DNA of 46,433 bases from Veillonella ratti (GCF_003992115.1 NZ_RQUX01000019.1:1-46433); one strand, 5' to 3'; counted from the first letter of the stretch, positions 14,512-23,220 are shown. Numbers and translations are program-made. The notes: generated from the sequence alone by a model not told the origin.

Positions 14512-15342
14512 TTAGAAAGCTGGTAAGATAGCGCCTTTGTATTTATCTTCGATGAATTTTTTAACTTCAGGAGATTGTAAGGCTTTCATTAATTTCTGGA
14601 TTTCAGGACGATTTTCGTCGCCTTTACGTACCGCTACGATGTTAGCATATGGGGAATCTTTATCTTCTAAGTATAAAGCACCTTTAAGAGGATCAAGACC
14701 AGCTTCTAAAGCGTAGTTAGTGTTAATAACGGCAATAGCTACGTCATCCAGGCTACGTGGCAACTGAGCGGCTTCGAGTTCTACGAATTCAAGATTCTTA
14801 GGGTTGGAAGCGATATCGGCTTTTGTAGCATAAATGTTATTAGGATCTTTCAAAGTGATGAGACCGGCTTTTTGCAATAAGATAAGGGCACGGCCGCCAT
14901 TACTTGGGTCATTCGGAATCGCTACTTTAGAGCCGTTAGGCAAGTTAGCTTCCAAGTTTTTATCGGTAATCGTTTTGGAGTAAACACCCATTGGTTCAAC
15001 ATGAACTTTACCGGCGGATACTAAATCCATTTTATGTTCGCTGATGAATTTTTCAAGATATGGCACATGCTGGAAGAAGTTAGCATCCAATTCTTTGTCG
15101 TTAAGCGCCATATTAGGTTTTACATAATCGGTGAATTCTACAACTTTAAGTTCAATACCTTCTTTTTCCAATAATGGTTTAGCTTGCTCCAAAATTTCAC
15201 CATGTGGAACCGGTGATGCACCAACCGTAATCACTGTTTTACCGGATGTGCCGGCGGATGCGTTGTTGTCGCTGCCACAACCGGCCAAAAGTAAGGCACT
15301 CCCCAAAATAGCAGCAGCTGCTAACGAAAATAATTTTTTCAT
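14512..15342 (-). CDS. metQ: Methionine-binding lipoprotein of a MetQ/NlpA-type ABC transporter (paralogue 1)
   Basis: A 276-residue solute-binding lipoprotein. The signal peptide ends in the lipobox LLAGC (Cys about 22), so it is tethered at the outer face of the inner membrane. NlpA-family blocks: TVGASPVPHGEIL, VEFTDYVKPNMALNDKELDANFFQHVPYL, IPNDPSNGGRALILLQKAGLI and AVINTNYALEAGL. Such proteins deliver methionine to the MetNI permease. No metN or metI gene is nearby, so it must work with components coded elsewhere. GAGGAGG precedes the ATG. A SAM-I riboswitch and terminator lie in its leader. A close paralogue with the same arrangement is just upstream. Confidence 0.92.
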   Translation of the reverse strand: MKKLFSLAAAAILGSALLLAGCGSDNNASAGTSGKTVITVGASPVPHGEILEQAKPLLEKEGIELKVVEFTDYVKPNMALNDKELDANFFQHVPYLEKFISEHKMDLVSAGKVHVEPMGVYSKTITDKNLEANLPNGSKVAIPNDPSNGGRALILLQKAGLITLKDPNNIYATKADIASNPKNLEFVELEAAQLPRSLDDVAIAVINTNYALEAGLDPLKGALYLEDKDSPYANIVAVRKGDENRPEIQKLMKALQSPEVKKFIEDKYKGAILPAF

Positions 15343-15390
15343 GTCTCTACCTCCTCAAAATAGAAAAACTGCACGAAACGTATCGGAATA

Positions 15391-15525
15391 AAAAAGGCGG
15401 CTCGGTAAAACCGAGTCGCCTACATTTACTTCGTATCTCTCGGTATATACCGCAGGATTTAGCACCATCGAATGGTTGCCGGATTTCACAGGGCCAGTCC
15501 CTCCATCGCTCTCGATAACAGTCCG
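15391..15525 (-). promoter_or_regulatory. SAM-I riboswitch and terminator, leader of metQ paralogue 1
   Basis: On the minus strand the S-box landmarks appear in order: GAGCGATGGAGGGACTGGCC, CCGGCAACC, GGTGCTAAATCCTGC, then GAGAGATACG. A terminator hairpin AGGCGACTCGG/CCGAGCCGCCT with T residues follows at 15420-15391. The expected behaviour is that bound SAM favours the terminator, so the gene is on when SAM is low. Confidence 0.93.
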
Positions 15526-15542
15526 TATTTAATTCTTTCGTT

Positions 15543-15571
15543 AGTATACCACGAGGGGACAAACTTGTAAA
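15543..15571 (-). promoter_or_regulatory. Promoter of metQ paralogue 1
   Basis: Minus strand TTTACA, 17 bases, TATACT. The transcript would start just before the SAM-I aptamer, so this gene can be expressed independently of the upstream paralogue. Confidence 0.8.
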
Positions 15572-15588
15572 GAGAAAAGAAGAATAAA

Positions 15589-16422
15589 TTAGAATGCCGG
15601 TAAGATAGAGCCTTTGTATTTTTCTTCAATAAACTGTTTGGTGTCAGGCGAATGAAGTGCTTCTACCAATTTTTTAATCTCTGGGCGATTTTCATCACCA
15701 GGACGAACAGCAATTAAATTAGCATATGGCGAATCTTTGGAATCTAAGAACAACGCATCGGCTAACGGATTTAAATTAGCACCCAAGGCATAGTTGGCAT
15801 TAATAGCGGCAATATCTACGTCATCAAGGGTTCTAGGTGTTTGAGCCGCTTCTACTTCGATAATATCTAAGTTCTTAGGATTGGAAACGATATCCAGTTT
15901 GGTGGAATAAATGTTATTAGGGTCTTTTAACGTAATGAGACCGGCTTGTTGTAATAATTGTAAAGCACGTCCCGTGTTGGTCGGGTCATTAGGAATCGCC
16001 ACTTTGCCCTCGTTTGGTACGGCTTGTTGTAAGTTTTTGTCTTTGATTTTATTGGAGTATAAGCCCATCGGTTCGATATGTACGGCACCGGCAGACACAA
16101 ATTTCATGTTGTGTTCTTCTTCAAATTTTTTCATGAATGGAATATGTTGATAGAAGTTGGCATCGATTTCTTTGTCATTTAAAGCCAAGTTAGGTTTGAT
16201 GTAGTCGCTAAATTCGATGATTTTAAGGTCTACCCCTTCTTTGGCCAATTTGTCTTTTACATGTTCCAGAATTTCAGCGTGCGGAACCGGTGAAGCACCG
16301 ACGGTTAATGTTACTTTTTTGTCAGAACCGGCTGCGGCGTTGCCTTGATCAGTACCACATCCCGCGAGTAGTAGGGCGCTGCCTAATACGAAAGTAGCAG
16401 CTACGGATAAAAATTTCTTCAT
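15589..16422 (-). CDS. metQ: Methionine-binding lipoprotein of a MetQ/NlpA-type ABC transporter (paralogue 2)
   Basis: A 277-residue paralogue of the downstream MetQ with the same blocks (TVGASPVPHAEIL, IIEFSDYIKPNLALNDKEID, IPNDPTNTGRALQLLQQAGLI) and lipobox LLAGC. ATG 16422 is chosen over the longer frame from 16557 because AAAGGAGAG lies upstream and the signal peptide then begins with MKKFLS. The longer frame would run back into the riboswitch terminator. It has its own promoter and SAM-I riboswitch. I see no terminator after its stop, so read-through into the next riboswitch is possible. The two copies may differ in ligand (for example L- versus D-methionine or methionine sulfoxide); sequence alone does not say. 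Confidence 0.92.
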   Translation of the reverse strand: MKKFLSVAATFVLGSALLLAGCGTDQGNAAAGSDKKVTLTVGASPVPHAEILEHVKDKLAKEGVDLKIIEFSDYIKPNLALNDKEIDANFYQHIPFMKKFEEEHNMKFVSAGAVHIEPMGLYSNKIKDKNLQQAVPNEGKVAIPNDPTNTGRALQLLQQAGLITLKDPNNIYSTKLDIVSNPKNLDIIEVEAAQTPRTLDDVDIAAINANYALGANLNPLADALFLDSKDSPYANLIAVRPGDENRPEIKKLVEALHSPDTKQFIEEKYKGSILPAF

Positions 16423-16530
16423 GTTAAAACTCTCCTTTTGTCTCAAATAATATACTGAAAATAATATAACAAAATTGAAATTCATGGTTATCCTGTATCC
16501 CCAAATACAAAATAGTAAGCGATGGGTAAT

Positions 16531-16668
16531 AAAAAAACGATGCCCTTGTATTCCCAAGTCATCGTTACTTCTTTGTTATCTCTCGGGACATGCCGCAGGA
16601 TTTAGCACCATCGAATGGTTGCCGGATTTCATAGGGCCAGTCCCTCCATCACTCTTGATAATATCGCT
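16531..16668 (-). promoter_or_regulatory. SAM-I riboswitch and terminator, leader of metQ paralogue 2
   Basis: The minus strand shows TTATCAAGAGTGATGGAGGG, ACTGGCCC, CCGGCAACC, GGTGCTAAATCCTGC and GAGAGATAA. P1 pairs TTATC (16661-16657) with GATAA (16580-16576). A terminator, AACGATG..CTTG with CAAG..CATCGTT and seven T, follows at 16567-16531. Confidence 0.93.
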
Positions 16669-16687
16669 ATTGAATTTCTTGAGGCTG

Positions 16688-16717
16688 ATTATAGCATGAG
16701 TAAATCACACTTGTAAA
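16688..16717 (-). promoter_or_regulatory. Promoter of metQ paralogue 2
   Basis: Minus strand TTTACA, 18 bases, TATAAT, placed about 20 bases before the SAM-I aptamer. Confidence 0.8.
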
Positions 16718-16842
16718 GTAGGAAATTTAAAATTTACTGTTTTTTTGAAAAATACAGATGCTTTCTCATGTTGACAAGTTCAATGAAAACCTCGTTGTAA
16801 ACGCTTGGCATTAAGTTCCGTAGTCGAAATGACAGGGGCAAA

Positions 16843-16880
16843 CAAAAAGAGCAACAACGAGGAATTGTTGCTCTTTTTGC
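16843..16880. terminator. Strong terminator after the phytase-like gene region
   Basis: A perfect 15-base stem CAAAAAGAGCAACAA with its inverse, 7-base loop, T runs on both strands. It ends the minus-strand transcript of the gene at 16946-18298. Confidence 0.88.
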
Positions 16881-16945
16881 TTAAATTGTAGGTATTGAAA
16901 AGATTCTACGTACCAAAGCTTTTGAGGTTGATTGAGGTTAGGGTA

Positions 16946-18298
16946 TTATAAAGCATTTGGCAAAGTGAAGAACCAAATCTGGCTTTGTTGTTCAGACGGA
17001 GCGTTTTGCTTCAAGCTGATAGTCACATCATGAGGTGCTTTGTCTTCGTCATAAATCATGACTTGTTTGTCGGCGTCGTAGGTGTAATCATCTACTTCAG
17101 CATCCGCTACGGCTTTGTCATCTACGTTGATGTCCATGCCGAAGTCATTGTCGTTAACAACTACGATAGTTTTACGGTCAGGCATGAGAGCGAGACCTTC
17201 GGCTTTTTCAATATCCCAGCCCTGAGCGCGTAAGTCGAGAACCAGTTCTTTTTTAGCCGGTACGATCTGACCGTCTAAAAGACCGAGTTCGAGGTCACCG
17301 TTGTTAGGGATGGCGGTAGCACCGTTAAGGTCTACTTTGTAGATGAGGTTTTGCATTTTGCCGTTTTGTTTGCCTTGTTCGATCATGAGGAACTGACCGT
17401 TGCCGATAGACGTAATATCGCCGATTTTGGCGGCGCCGGTGTTTTTATAACCGGTATCTACAGGATATGCATACATAGTAGTAGCTTTCGTTGTAGGGTC
17501 GAGTTCAACGATACGGATATATTTAGCTGTTTTGGCCGTTTTGCCGTCGATGTTCATCGGGCTTTGGATAAAGGCGAATACATGGCCGTTTTCATCAACG
17601 GTAACGCCTTCGCTACCACGGTTTGGAACACGGTTAGCTAAAATGGTAGGTAAGCCCATGCCTGGACCGTATTTTTCGATGATATTGCCGTTTTTATCTA
17701 CTTTGGCTACGAATGGACCGTATTCGTCACTGATCCAGAAGTTACCGTCTTTGTCGAGAGAAATACCTTCGGTATCAAGACCGTTTACGTCGGTGCCCAA
17801 GTTATTCATATTGAAGTCTAAAGCCACTTCGTTAGTGGAACCGGTGAGGCCGGATGGAACCGGTTTGCCTGTGATGGCTTTGCCGTTAACTTTGAGCGGA
17901 ATGGATTTGATGATGTCCGCACGATCTTTGGCGGGATCAACTTTGATGATACCGATGCTAGGTGTGAAATCAGGGGTAGGGAAGAACTTCCCGGACATTT
18001 TTTTACCGTTTTTCACATAGGTTGGAATGTCGCCGTTAGGACCGCGGTCGGTGATGGCATAGAATTCAATCGTGCCGTCTTTGTTGATGGATTTCAAGGC
18101 AAGGGCGGAGCCATAACCGGGGTTGATTTTGTGGTTAAAAGCAGCTTCATTGCCGGCATAAGGCAATTGGAATTTGTCTGCGTTAACGATGTAGGACGTT
18201 GTTTGAACGCCGTCAGCCGCAAAGCCGAGACCTCCCATGGTTGTAAGCGTCATACCTAGGGCGAGTAAGCATTTCCATTGCTTTTTCATTGTTATCAT
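16946..18298 (-). CDS. Secreted phytase-like/esterase-like beta-propeller protein
   Basis: A 450-residue exported protein. A signal peptide (LLALGMTLTTMGGLGFAA) is followed by a domain of the 'esterase-like activity of phytase' type: AITDRGPNGD near residue 75, DTEGISLDKDGNFWISDEYGPFVAKVDKNG near 180-210, NRGSEGVTVDENGHVFAFIQSPM, and EKAEGLALMPDRKTIVVVNDNDFG near the C-terminus. These Asp/Glu/Gly-rich loops suit a calcium-bound six-bladed propeller hydrolysing phosphate or other esters; the substrate is unknown. GGAGGTG sits 1-3 bases before the first ATG and about 10 before a second at 18289, so the start may be either. It is not a lipoprotein (no Cys after the signal). It stands alone, flanked by tRNA-Ser and a terminator. 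Confidence 0.8.
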   Translation of the reverse strand: MITMKKQWKCLLALGMTLTTMGGLGFAADGVQTTSYIVNADKFQLPYAGNEAAFNHKINPGYGSALALKSINKDGTIEFYAITDRGPNGDIPTYVKNGKKMSGKFFPTPDFTPSIGIIKVDPAKDRADIIKSIPLKVNGKAITGKPVPSGLTGSTNEVALDFNMNNLGTDVNGLDTEGISLDKDGNFWISDEYGPFVAKVDKNGNIIEKYGPGMGLPTILANRVPNRGSEGVTVDENGHVFAFIQSPMNIDGKTAKTAKYIRIVELDPTTKATTMYAYPVDTGYKNTGAAKIGDITSIGNGQFLMIEQGKQNGKMQNLIYKVDLNGATAIPNNGDLELGLLDGQIVPAKKELVLDLRAQGWDIEKAEGLALMPDRKTIVVVNDNDFGMDINVDDKAVADAEVDDYTYDADKQVMIYDEDKAPHDVTISLKQNAPSEQQSQIWFFTLPNAL

Positions 18299-18450
18299 GC
18301 ACCTCCAGAAAATTATGCAGTTCGCATATGTAAGCTGATTATATCAGGAGAATATCAATGAATGGTAATGGAAACGTAAGGAGTGTGTAAAAAATAAGGA
18401 GACGTTATATATAAAAAAGTAGATGTAAAGTAGAATACGAGTAGACATAA

Positions 18451-18485
18451 AAAAGCGCTGTCTGACTAATCAGACAGCGCTTTTT
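18451..18485 (-). terminator. Terminator of tRNA-Ser
   Basis: A perfect 15-base stem AAAAGCGCTGTCTGA with its inverse, short loop, T run on the minus strand, five bases after the tRNA CCA end. Confidence 0.9.
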
Positions 18486-18489
18486 AGCT

Positions 18490-18580
18490 TGGCGGAGAGA
18501 GAGGGATTTGAACCCTCGGTACGGTATCACCGCACACATGATTTCCAATCATGCTCCTTAAGCCGCTCGGACACCTCTCC
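18490..18580 (-). tRNA. tRNA-Ser (anticodon GGA)
   Basis: The minus strand folds as a class II tRNA. The acceptor GGAGAGG pairs with TCTCTCC, then discriminator G and an encoded CCA. The anticodon stem CATGA/TCATG carries loop TT-GGA-AA. A long variable arm follows (TGTGCGGTGATACCGTACC region), then the T arm GAGGGTTCAAATCCCTC. GGA reads serine codons UCC and UCU. Confidence 0.96.
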
Positions 18581-18602
18581 ACGTCGTGTAACGTACTTTA
18601 AT

Positions 18603-18631
18603 AGTATAAGGGAAAGTAAATAACTTGTCAA
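18603..18631 (-). promoter_or_regulatory. Promoter of tRNA-Ser
   Basis: Minus strand consensus TTGACA, 17 bases, TATACT, about 22 bases ahead of the tRNA. It is one of the strongest promoter matches in the window. Confidence 0.9.
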
Positions 18632-18731
18632 TCGTAAAAATAAAAAATTACGAAGATTTTTGTATACGGCTTAGGGTAGCATATTAGTTGTTAAGGTAAC
18701 ATACTATAAGAATTCACTCTGTTATGAGTAG

Positions 18732-19226
18732 TTAGGAATAGCTGTGAATCTTCAGTCGATAATAAGCAAAGTAGACATCTTCTTTTGAAAAATCAAATAA
18801 ATCTTTTAATGTCACTTCCAGCACGTTGGCGAGGGTGAGTAAGATATCAAGCGTTACGCCTTCAATTTGATAGCCACGTTCCAGTTTTGAAATATAACTG
18901 ACACTGATTCCGGTTTCCTTGGCTAAATCTTTTTGCAGCCAACCTTTTACTTTGCGCAAATTGGCAATTTTATACCCCAAACAATTGAATAGAGCATTGC
19001 CCCGTGGAATGCCATCGTCAGGCATTTCTACGTGCATTGGCGAGACAAATAACGGCGCCAGAGCCAAGGCTTCCGCACGATTCTCCAAGCCGAATCTCGC
19101 CTTGCGGGCCAATATTCTTCGCTCTGTTCGTCTTTGAAAGCGCATTACGCCTTCATCTTCGGCTACTTGTGAATTTGTAAATTCCGGTGTAACATACTTT
19201 TTGTCTTTATCTTTTGGACTCACCAC
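18732..19226 (-). CDS. XRE-family helix-turn-helix regulator with a basic N-terminal extension
   Basis: A 164-residue protein. The C-terminal half (about residues 83-145) is a Cro/C1-type helix-turn-helix: IANLRKVKGWLQKDLAKETG, ISVSYISKLERG, LDILLTLANVLEVTLKDLFDF. The first 80 residues are not a family I recognise; they include an Arg/Glu-rich stretch (QRRTERRILARKARFG) likely to be helical. The start is one of two adjacent GTG codons at 19226, seven or so bases after GGGGAGG. There are no partner genes in an operon; target genes are unknown. It may respond to a small molecule or protein through the N-terminal part, but nothing visible proves this. Confidence 0.75.
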   Translation of the reverse strand: MVSPKDKDKKYVTPEFTNSQVAEDEGVMRFQRRTERRILARKARFGLENRAEALALAPLFVSPMHVEMPDDGIPRGNALFNCLGYKIANLRKVKGWLQKDLAKETGISVSYISKLERGYQIEGVTLDILLTLANVLEVTLKDLFDFSKEDVYFAYYRLKIHSYS

Positions 19227-19452
19227 ATACGCCTCCCCGTTGTGGTATATTCTAAGCAGAACCCTATGGATAGTCGTTGCTACGCGGCTGATTCATAATT
19301 TAGTTTAAGGCTAGAATATAAACATCATTAAAAAATGTATAATTCATAATAATGTCTTTATCATACGCTTTAATTATTTGTTTGTCTAACAGTTTTTGGT
19401 TCTAATGGCAGGATAATTATGCTTATTATGTCTATGTCAGTCGTGTTTTACC

Positions 19453-20238
19453 CTAATACAACTCCGGCCGTCTATCTCTAAACACATTAATTTTATTTCG
19501 AATCTCCTGAATCACACTTAGATCAATGGTACCAACGGCAATTTCTTCGTCTTTACCGAGGTGGAGGATTTCTTCGCCCCACGGATCGAGGAGCATGGAG
19601 TTACCGGCTGCTTCCACTTTACCGATGAAGCCGGATGAGTTCACAGCACATAGGAACATCTGGTTTTCTATGGCACGGACGGTGTTTAGAAGCTCCCAAT
19701 GACGAAGGCGCAAGGTAGGCCATTCGGCAGGTACGAAGAATAAATCCACTCCTTCGAGAGTTGTTTTACGAATGATTTCAGGAAAGCGGATGTCATAGCA
19801 AATGACGCTGGAGCAAGGAATATCGTCGAGGAAGAAGCGGTGCGTATGGTTACCGCCTTCAAAGTACTGATCTTCTTTAGCCGGCGAAAAGCCGTGAATT
19901 TTATCGAATTCGGAGATGACATTGCCTTTACGGTCTACCACGTAGGTTGTGTTATACACTTTATCATCACGCAAGGTGGCTACGGAGCCACCCACGATAT
20001 TCACGTCATGCTTTTTGGACAATTCACTGAGTAGAGTTTGGGTGCGTTCCCCATTTTTGTCGGCCTCCTGAGGAAGCTTTTCGGTCATCTTAAACCCGGT
20101 GTTCCATGTTTCGGGGAGAACAATAATATCCGGCTTTTGCTGTGCGGCCGTTTCAATCAACTCCGTGGCGTGGGCGTAATTTTGTTCGACTTCACCGGCG
20201 ACAATATTCATTTGCACAAGGGCGATTTTCTTTTTCAC
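19453..20238 (-). CDS. Carbon-nitrogen hydrolase, nitrilase superfamily (omega-amidase-like)
   Basis: A 261-residue cytoplasmic amidase. The Glu-Lys-Cys triad is visible: VLPETWNTGF (Glu about 43), FDKIHGFSPAKE (Lys about 113) and VICYDIRFPE (Cys about 147). The best matches by eye are to the omega-amidase/YafV branch, which hydrolyses alpha-keto acid amides from glutamine or methionine transamination. GTG 20238 is the likely start because AAAGGAG lies nine bases upstream; the frame from 20280 extends past it without support. The exact substrate is uncertain. It is a single-gene unit divergent from the envelope cluster at 20440. Confidence 0.85.
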   Translation of the reverse strand: MKKKIALVQMNIVAGEVEQNYAHATELIETAAQQKPDIIVLPETWNTGFKMTEKLPQEADKNGERTQTLLSELSKKHDVNIVGGSVATLRDDKVYNTTYVVDRKGNVISEFDKIHGFSPAKEDQYFEGGNHTHRFFLDDIPCSSVICYDIRFPEIIRKTTLEGVDLFFVPAEWPTLRLRHWELLNTVRAIENQMFLCAVNSSGFIGKVEAAGNSMLLDPWGEEILHLGKDEEIAVGTIDLSVIQEIRNKINVFRDRRPELY

Positions 20239-20439
20239 AAGAGAGGACTCCTTTCGTTTTTTCAAAAAATAAAACTTCATCTGAGTCTATTGCTATAATG
20301 TTATATTTATTATTCGAATATACTTCAAGTATAGGAGTCGATTTGATTCGGTGTCAATAGGCATAGGACAATTCTTTATGATATAATATAGAGTGCATAA
20401 ATGTTTTTAGAAGACAATTGAATAAGTAGGAGGCTTATA

Positions 20440-21252
20440 ATGAAACGTTTCATAATAGTCTTGGGATTGATGTGGGGCCTTATGATGTTAATCGCCGGCT
20501 GTGCGGCGGACACTAAAGAACCGGCTCCGGAAGCAGCTAAACCGGCTGCGGTTAAGACAGAAACGACGGTGGCTACAGCGGTACCTAAAGGGATTCCGGT
20601 ACTGATGTATCACAAAGTGGGACCCGATGAAGACAATGATGCGGTAATTCGCGAGGATTTATTCCGCGCCCAAATGAAATTATTACACGATAAAGGGTTC
20701 AACCCGATTACGATGGAACAATTAAATGACTACGTCCGTAACGGTAAAGCCGTTCCGGTTAAACCGGTGGTACTCACCTTTGACGACGGCTATGCCGATA
20801 CCTACAGCATCGTGTATCCGGTGCTCAAAGAATACGGCTTCGCCGCAACGGTATTTGTAAATCCCGGCGATGTGGGGACCCGTTTGACGTGGGAACAAAT
20901 TAAAGAAATGCAAAAAGGCGGCGTTACCATTGCCAGTCACGGCTATGATCATGTACGCATGAACGAACTTTCTAAGAGTGAACAGTTGGATAATATTGTA
21001 AAAGCTCAGAAGGCACTCAAGGATGAATTGGGTATCGACAACAAGTGGTTCTGTTATCCGTACGGTCGTCAAGATGACTACACGCAAAAAGCGGCCGAAG
21101 ATAACGGTATTTTGCTCGCTGTAACTATGAATCCGGGTTGGGTTCACCACGGTGATAATCCGTATGCCTTACAGCGTATCTGGATAGGCAATGCAGTGGA
21201 TTTAAAGCATTTTGAAGAGCGTATTACCACTGAGGATTACACCGATTTATAA
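20440..21252 (+). CDS. Polysaccharide deacetylase (NodB domain) lipoprotein
   Basis: A 270-residue exported lipoprotein with lipobox LIAGC (Cys about 21) and an Ala/Pro-rich tether. The NodB fold is clear: GIPVLMYHKVG, then motif 1 LTFDDGYADTY with the catalytic and metal Asp (near residue 115), motif 2 ASHGYDHVRM with two His (near 167), and WFCYPYGRQDD. Such enzymes remove acetyl groups from cell-surface polysaccharide or peptidoglycan amino sugars in the periplasm. The IPVLMYH start places it with PgaB-like deacetylases rather than chitin enzymes. It begins a tight run of three genes (gaps 16 and 8 bases), so they probably act on the same envelope polymer. Confidence 0.87.
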   Translation: MKRFIIVLGLMWGLMMLIAGCAADTKEPAPEAAKPAAVKTETTVATAVPKGIPVLMYHKVGPDEDNDAVIREDLFRAQMKLLHDKGFNPITMEQLNDYVRNGKAVPVKPVVLTFDDGYADTYSIVYPVLKEYGFAATVFVNPGDVGTRLTWEQIKEMQKGGVTIASHGYDHVRMNELSKSEQLDNIVKAQKALKDELGIDNKWFCYPYGRQDDYTQKAAEDNGILLAVTMNPGWVHHGDNPYALQRIWIGNAVDLKHFEERITTEDYTDL

Positions 21253-21268
21253 TAGATAGGAGTAAAGG

Positions 21269-22216
21269 ATGAAACGATTTTTTAGCAGAGGGTGGGTAAA
21301 ATTCATACTCGTCATGTTTATTTTTACCGCTGTCACATCGCCGATTGTGGTGCTGTTTGGCCCTTTTGATAATCTGAAACGAACCGTTGTGGGGGCGATT
21401 ATGCGTTCGCGTCATCCACAGTATATTACTTGGTTGTTTAATCAAGACGAAATCAACATGATTCTCGGGACGGTCGGCACCGTGCGGAGTCAGGATTTGT
21501 TTAAATTTAAAGCGCGCGAAGATACGACGCTCAAAATGCGCCGCATTGAGTCTACGCGTTATGTGGGGTACGTTCTTGAAATTCCGGATCCGCGCCGCGT
21601 GAAGGTGGCTACGGCTAAAAATATTCAGGAAAAAGGGGAAACCGTAAGTAATATTGCCAAGGATAATGATGCGGTAGCCGCTATTAATGCGGGCGGTTTC
21701 CACGATCCGAACGGTACCGGTACGGGCCGTTTGCCATACGGTTTTATTATGCAGGACGGCAATTATGTTATCGGTAAGGACGTAGGTCCCGATGAAGCGG
21801 TTGATTTTGTCGGTTTTACGAAGCAAGGCAACTTAATCGCCGGTACCTATACTAAGACGGAATTGGCCGACATGGATGCGGCTGAAGGGATTACCTTCGG
21901 ACCGCCGCTTATTGTGGACGGCCAAAAGATGATTACTGATGGTGACGGCGGCTGGGGCATCGGCCCGCGTACGGCTATCGGTCAGAAAAAAGACGGCACG
22001 GTGATTTTCCTCGTTATCGACGGACGCCAACCGGGCTATTCCACGGGCGCCACGTTGCGTGACGTGCAGGATGTGCTTTACGAAGAGGGCTGCTATATTG
22101 CGGCTAACCTTGATGGCGGTTCCAGTACGACCTTGTATTATAACGGCAAAGTTATTAATAAACCGGCCGATTTATTGGGCGAACGGATGATTCCGACGGC
22201 CTTTATTGTTGAATAG
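21269..22216 (+). CDS. Phosphodiester glycosidase (NAGPA) domain protein, membrane anchored
   Basis: A 315-residue protein with one N-terminal membrane segment (FILVMFIFTAVTSPIVVLFG) and a periplasmic NAGPA domain from about residue 95. Key blocks: AAINAGGFHDPNGTG, GPRTAIGQKKDGTVIFLVIDGR, and ANLDGGSSTTLYYNGKVINKP. The family includes the enzyme that uncovers mannose 6-phosphate by removing N-acetylglucosamine and bacterial proteins of exopolysaccharide or wall polymer loci. Here it would hydrolyse a sugar-phosphodiester in the envelope. Its position between a NodB deacetylase and an unknown anchored protein supports that. The ATG follows ATAGGAG. Confidence 0.85.
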   Translation: MKRFFSRGWVKFILVMFIFTAVTSPIVVLFGPFDNLKRTVVGAIMRSRHPQYITWLFNQDEINMILGTVGTVRSQDLFKFKAREDTTLKMRRIESTRYVGYVLEIPDPRRVKVATAKNIQEKGETVSNIAKDNDAVAAINAGGFHDPNGTGTGRLPYGFIMQDGNYVIGKDVGPDEAVDFVGFTKQGNLIAGTYTKTELADMDAAEGITFGPPLIVDGQKMITDGDGGWGIGPRTAIGQKKDGTVIFLVIDGRQPGYSTGATLRDVQDVLYEEGCYIAANLDGGSSTTLYYNGKVINKPADLLGERMIPTAFIVE

Positions 22217-22224
22217 GAGGGGCT

Positions 22225-23133
22225 ATGGCATCGTTTGGTAAAATAATGACAGCTTTTGCACTGGGCTTGGCCTTGCAGGGCGGCATCTATTACTACTTAG
22301 ATCAAATTTACTTCGCCCCGACTACGGATTTTGAAGTAACGGCCAGTGATGGTCAGGAAAAAGACGGTAACTTCCCTGAAGTGGATGGTAATAAATATTA
22401 TTCCGAAGGTCATAAGTATATGGCGGTAGTAACTCAGGATTCCGTTAAAGTGTACAAGTCCGGTGAAAAAACACCGACCAATATTGATTTAAAGGGCCGT
22501 TCGGTAAGTTATTTCGAATGGTTACCGGATCGCGATTTGGCGATTATGGGGCTTTACGGCGGGGCCTCCGATAATGTGGTATTGGCCCGTTTTGACCCGG
22601 AAAGTCCGGAACATGAAGTGGATACAACGATGGAAGATTTGCCGGCAGACAGCAAAATCGTGGATGCCGCTTTCTCCACGGCTACCAACGTAGTATATAT
22701 GAAGATTAAAGTGGCCGATAATGCGTACCGCATTTATCGTACGGATGCGAACTATGATACGCGCCGCGTTTACATGCAGGCGTCCAATATCGGGCGTATC
22801 GCCGTTTTCTATGACGAAGATATTTTCTTCTATGATAATGTGCGTACCGGTGACGTGTTTATGTTTGACGGCACGGAAGGGGGCTGGCGTGTTATTAATC
22901 CGCCCGGCCGTTATCGCTTGATCGGTGTGGATAAAGACAAAGATATTTACATCGCCAAGGTGGATGAGGATGATAAGGCCTTATCTGTCATGGAAGGACG
23001 TCTTGGCGTTGGATTTGAAACGGTAGATACTTTTGCTACGCCGCAAGATTTAAAAGATATTACGGTCGCATCGATTCAGAAGACGATTGAAGATAAAAGG
23101 TCGTCCGGTACCGGTAGTGACAATAAAAAGTAA
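22225..23133 (+). CDS. Unknown membrane-anchored protein, possible beta-propeller
   Basis: A 302-residue protein I do not recognise. One hydrophobic N-terminal helix (IMTAFALGLALQGGIYYYL) would anchor it, with the rest outside the cytoplasm. The body shows repeated short beta-like stretches separated by charged turns (KYMAVVTQDSVKVYKSG; SYFEWLPDRDLAIMGLYGG; RIYRTDANYDTRRVYMQ), which suggests a propeller-like fold. The tail is charged and disordered. It starts eight bases after the NAGPA gene with AGGAGGGG between, so it is surely in that operon. Possible roles are scaffold or sensor for the two envelope enzymes; this is inference from position only. Confidence 0.7.
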   Translation: MASFGKIMTAFALGLALQGGIYYYLDQIYFAPTTDFEVTASDGQEKDGNFPEVDGNKYYSEGHKYMAVVTQDSVKVYKSGEKTPTNIDLKGRSVSYFEWLPDRDLAIMGLYGGASDNVVLARFDPESPEHEVDTTMEDLPADSKIVDAAFSTATNVVYMKIKVADNAYRIYRTDANYDTRRVYMQASNIGRIAVFYDEDIFFYDNVRTGDVFMFDGTEGGWRVINPPGRYRLIGVDKDKDIYIAKVDEDDKALSVMEGRLGVGFETVDTFATPQDLKDITVASIQKTIEDKRSSGTGSDNKK

Positions 23134-23187
23134 TAAATAAGCATAAACAGACTTTTGGTGTTAATTATGAGGTTTATGCATAGGTAA

Positions 23188-23220
23188 GAGAAAAAGGTCT
23201 GCTACAGCAGGCCTTTTCTC
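23188..23220 (+). terminator. Terminator of the envelope operon
   Basis: Arms GAGAAAAAGGTCTGC and GCAGGCCTTTTCTC (one G-U pair) with a 4-base loop, then GTTTT. Confidence 0.75.
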
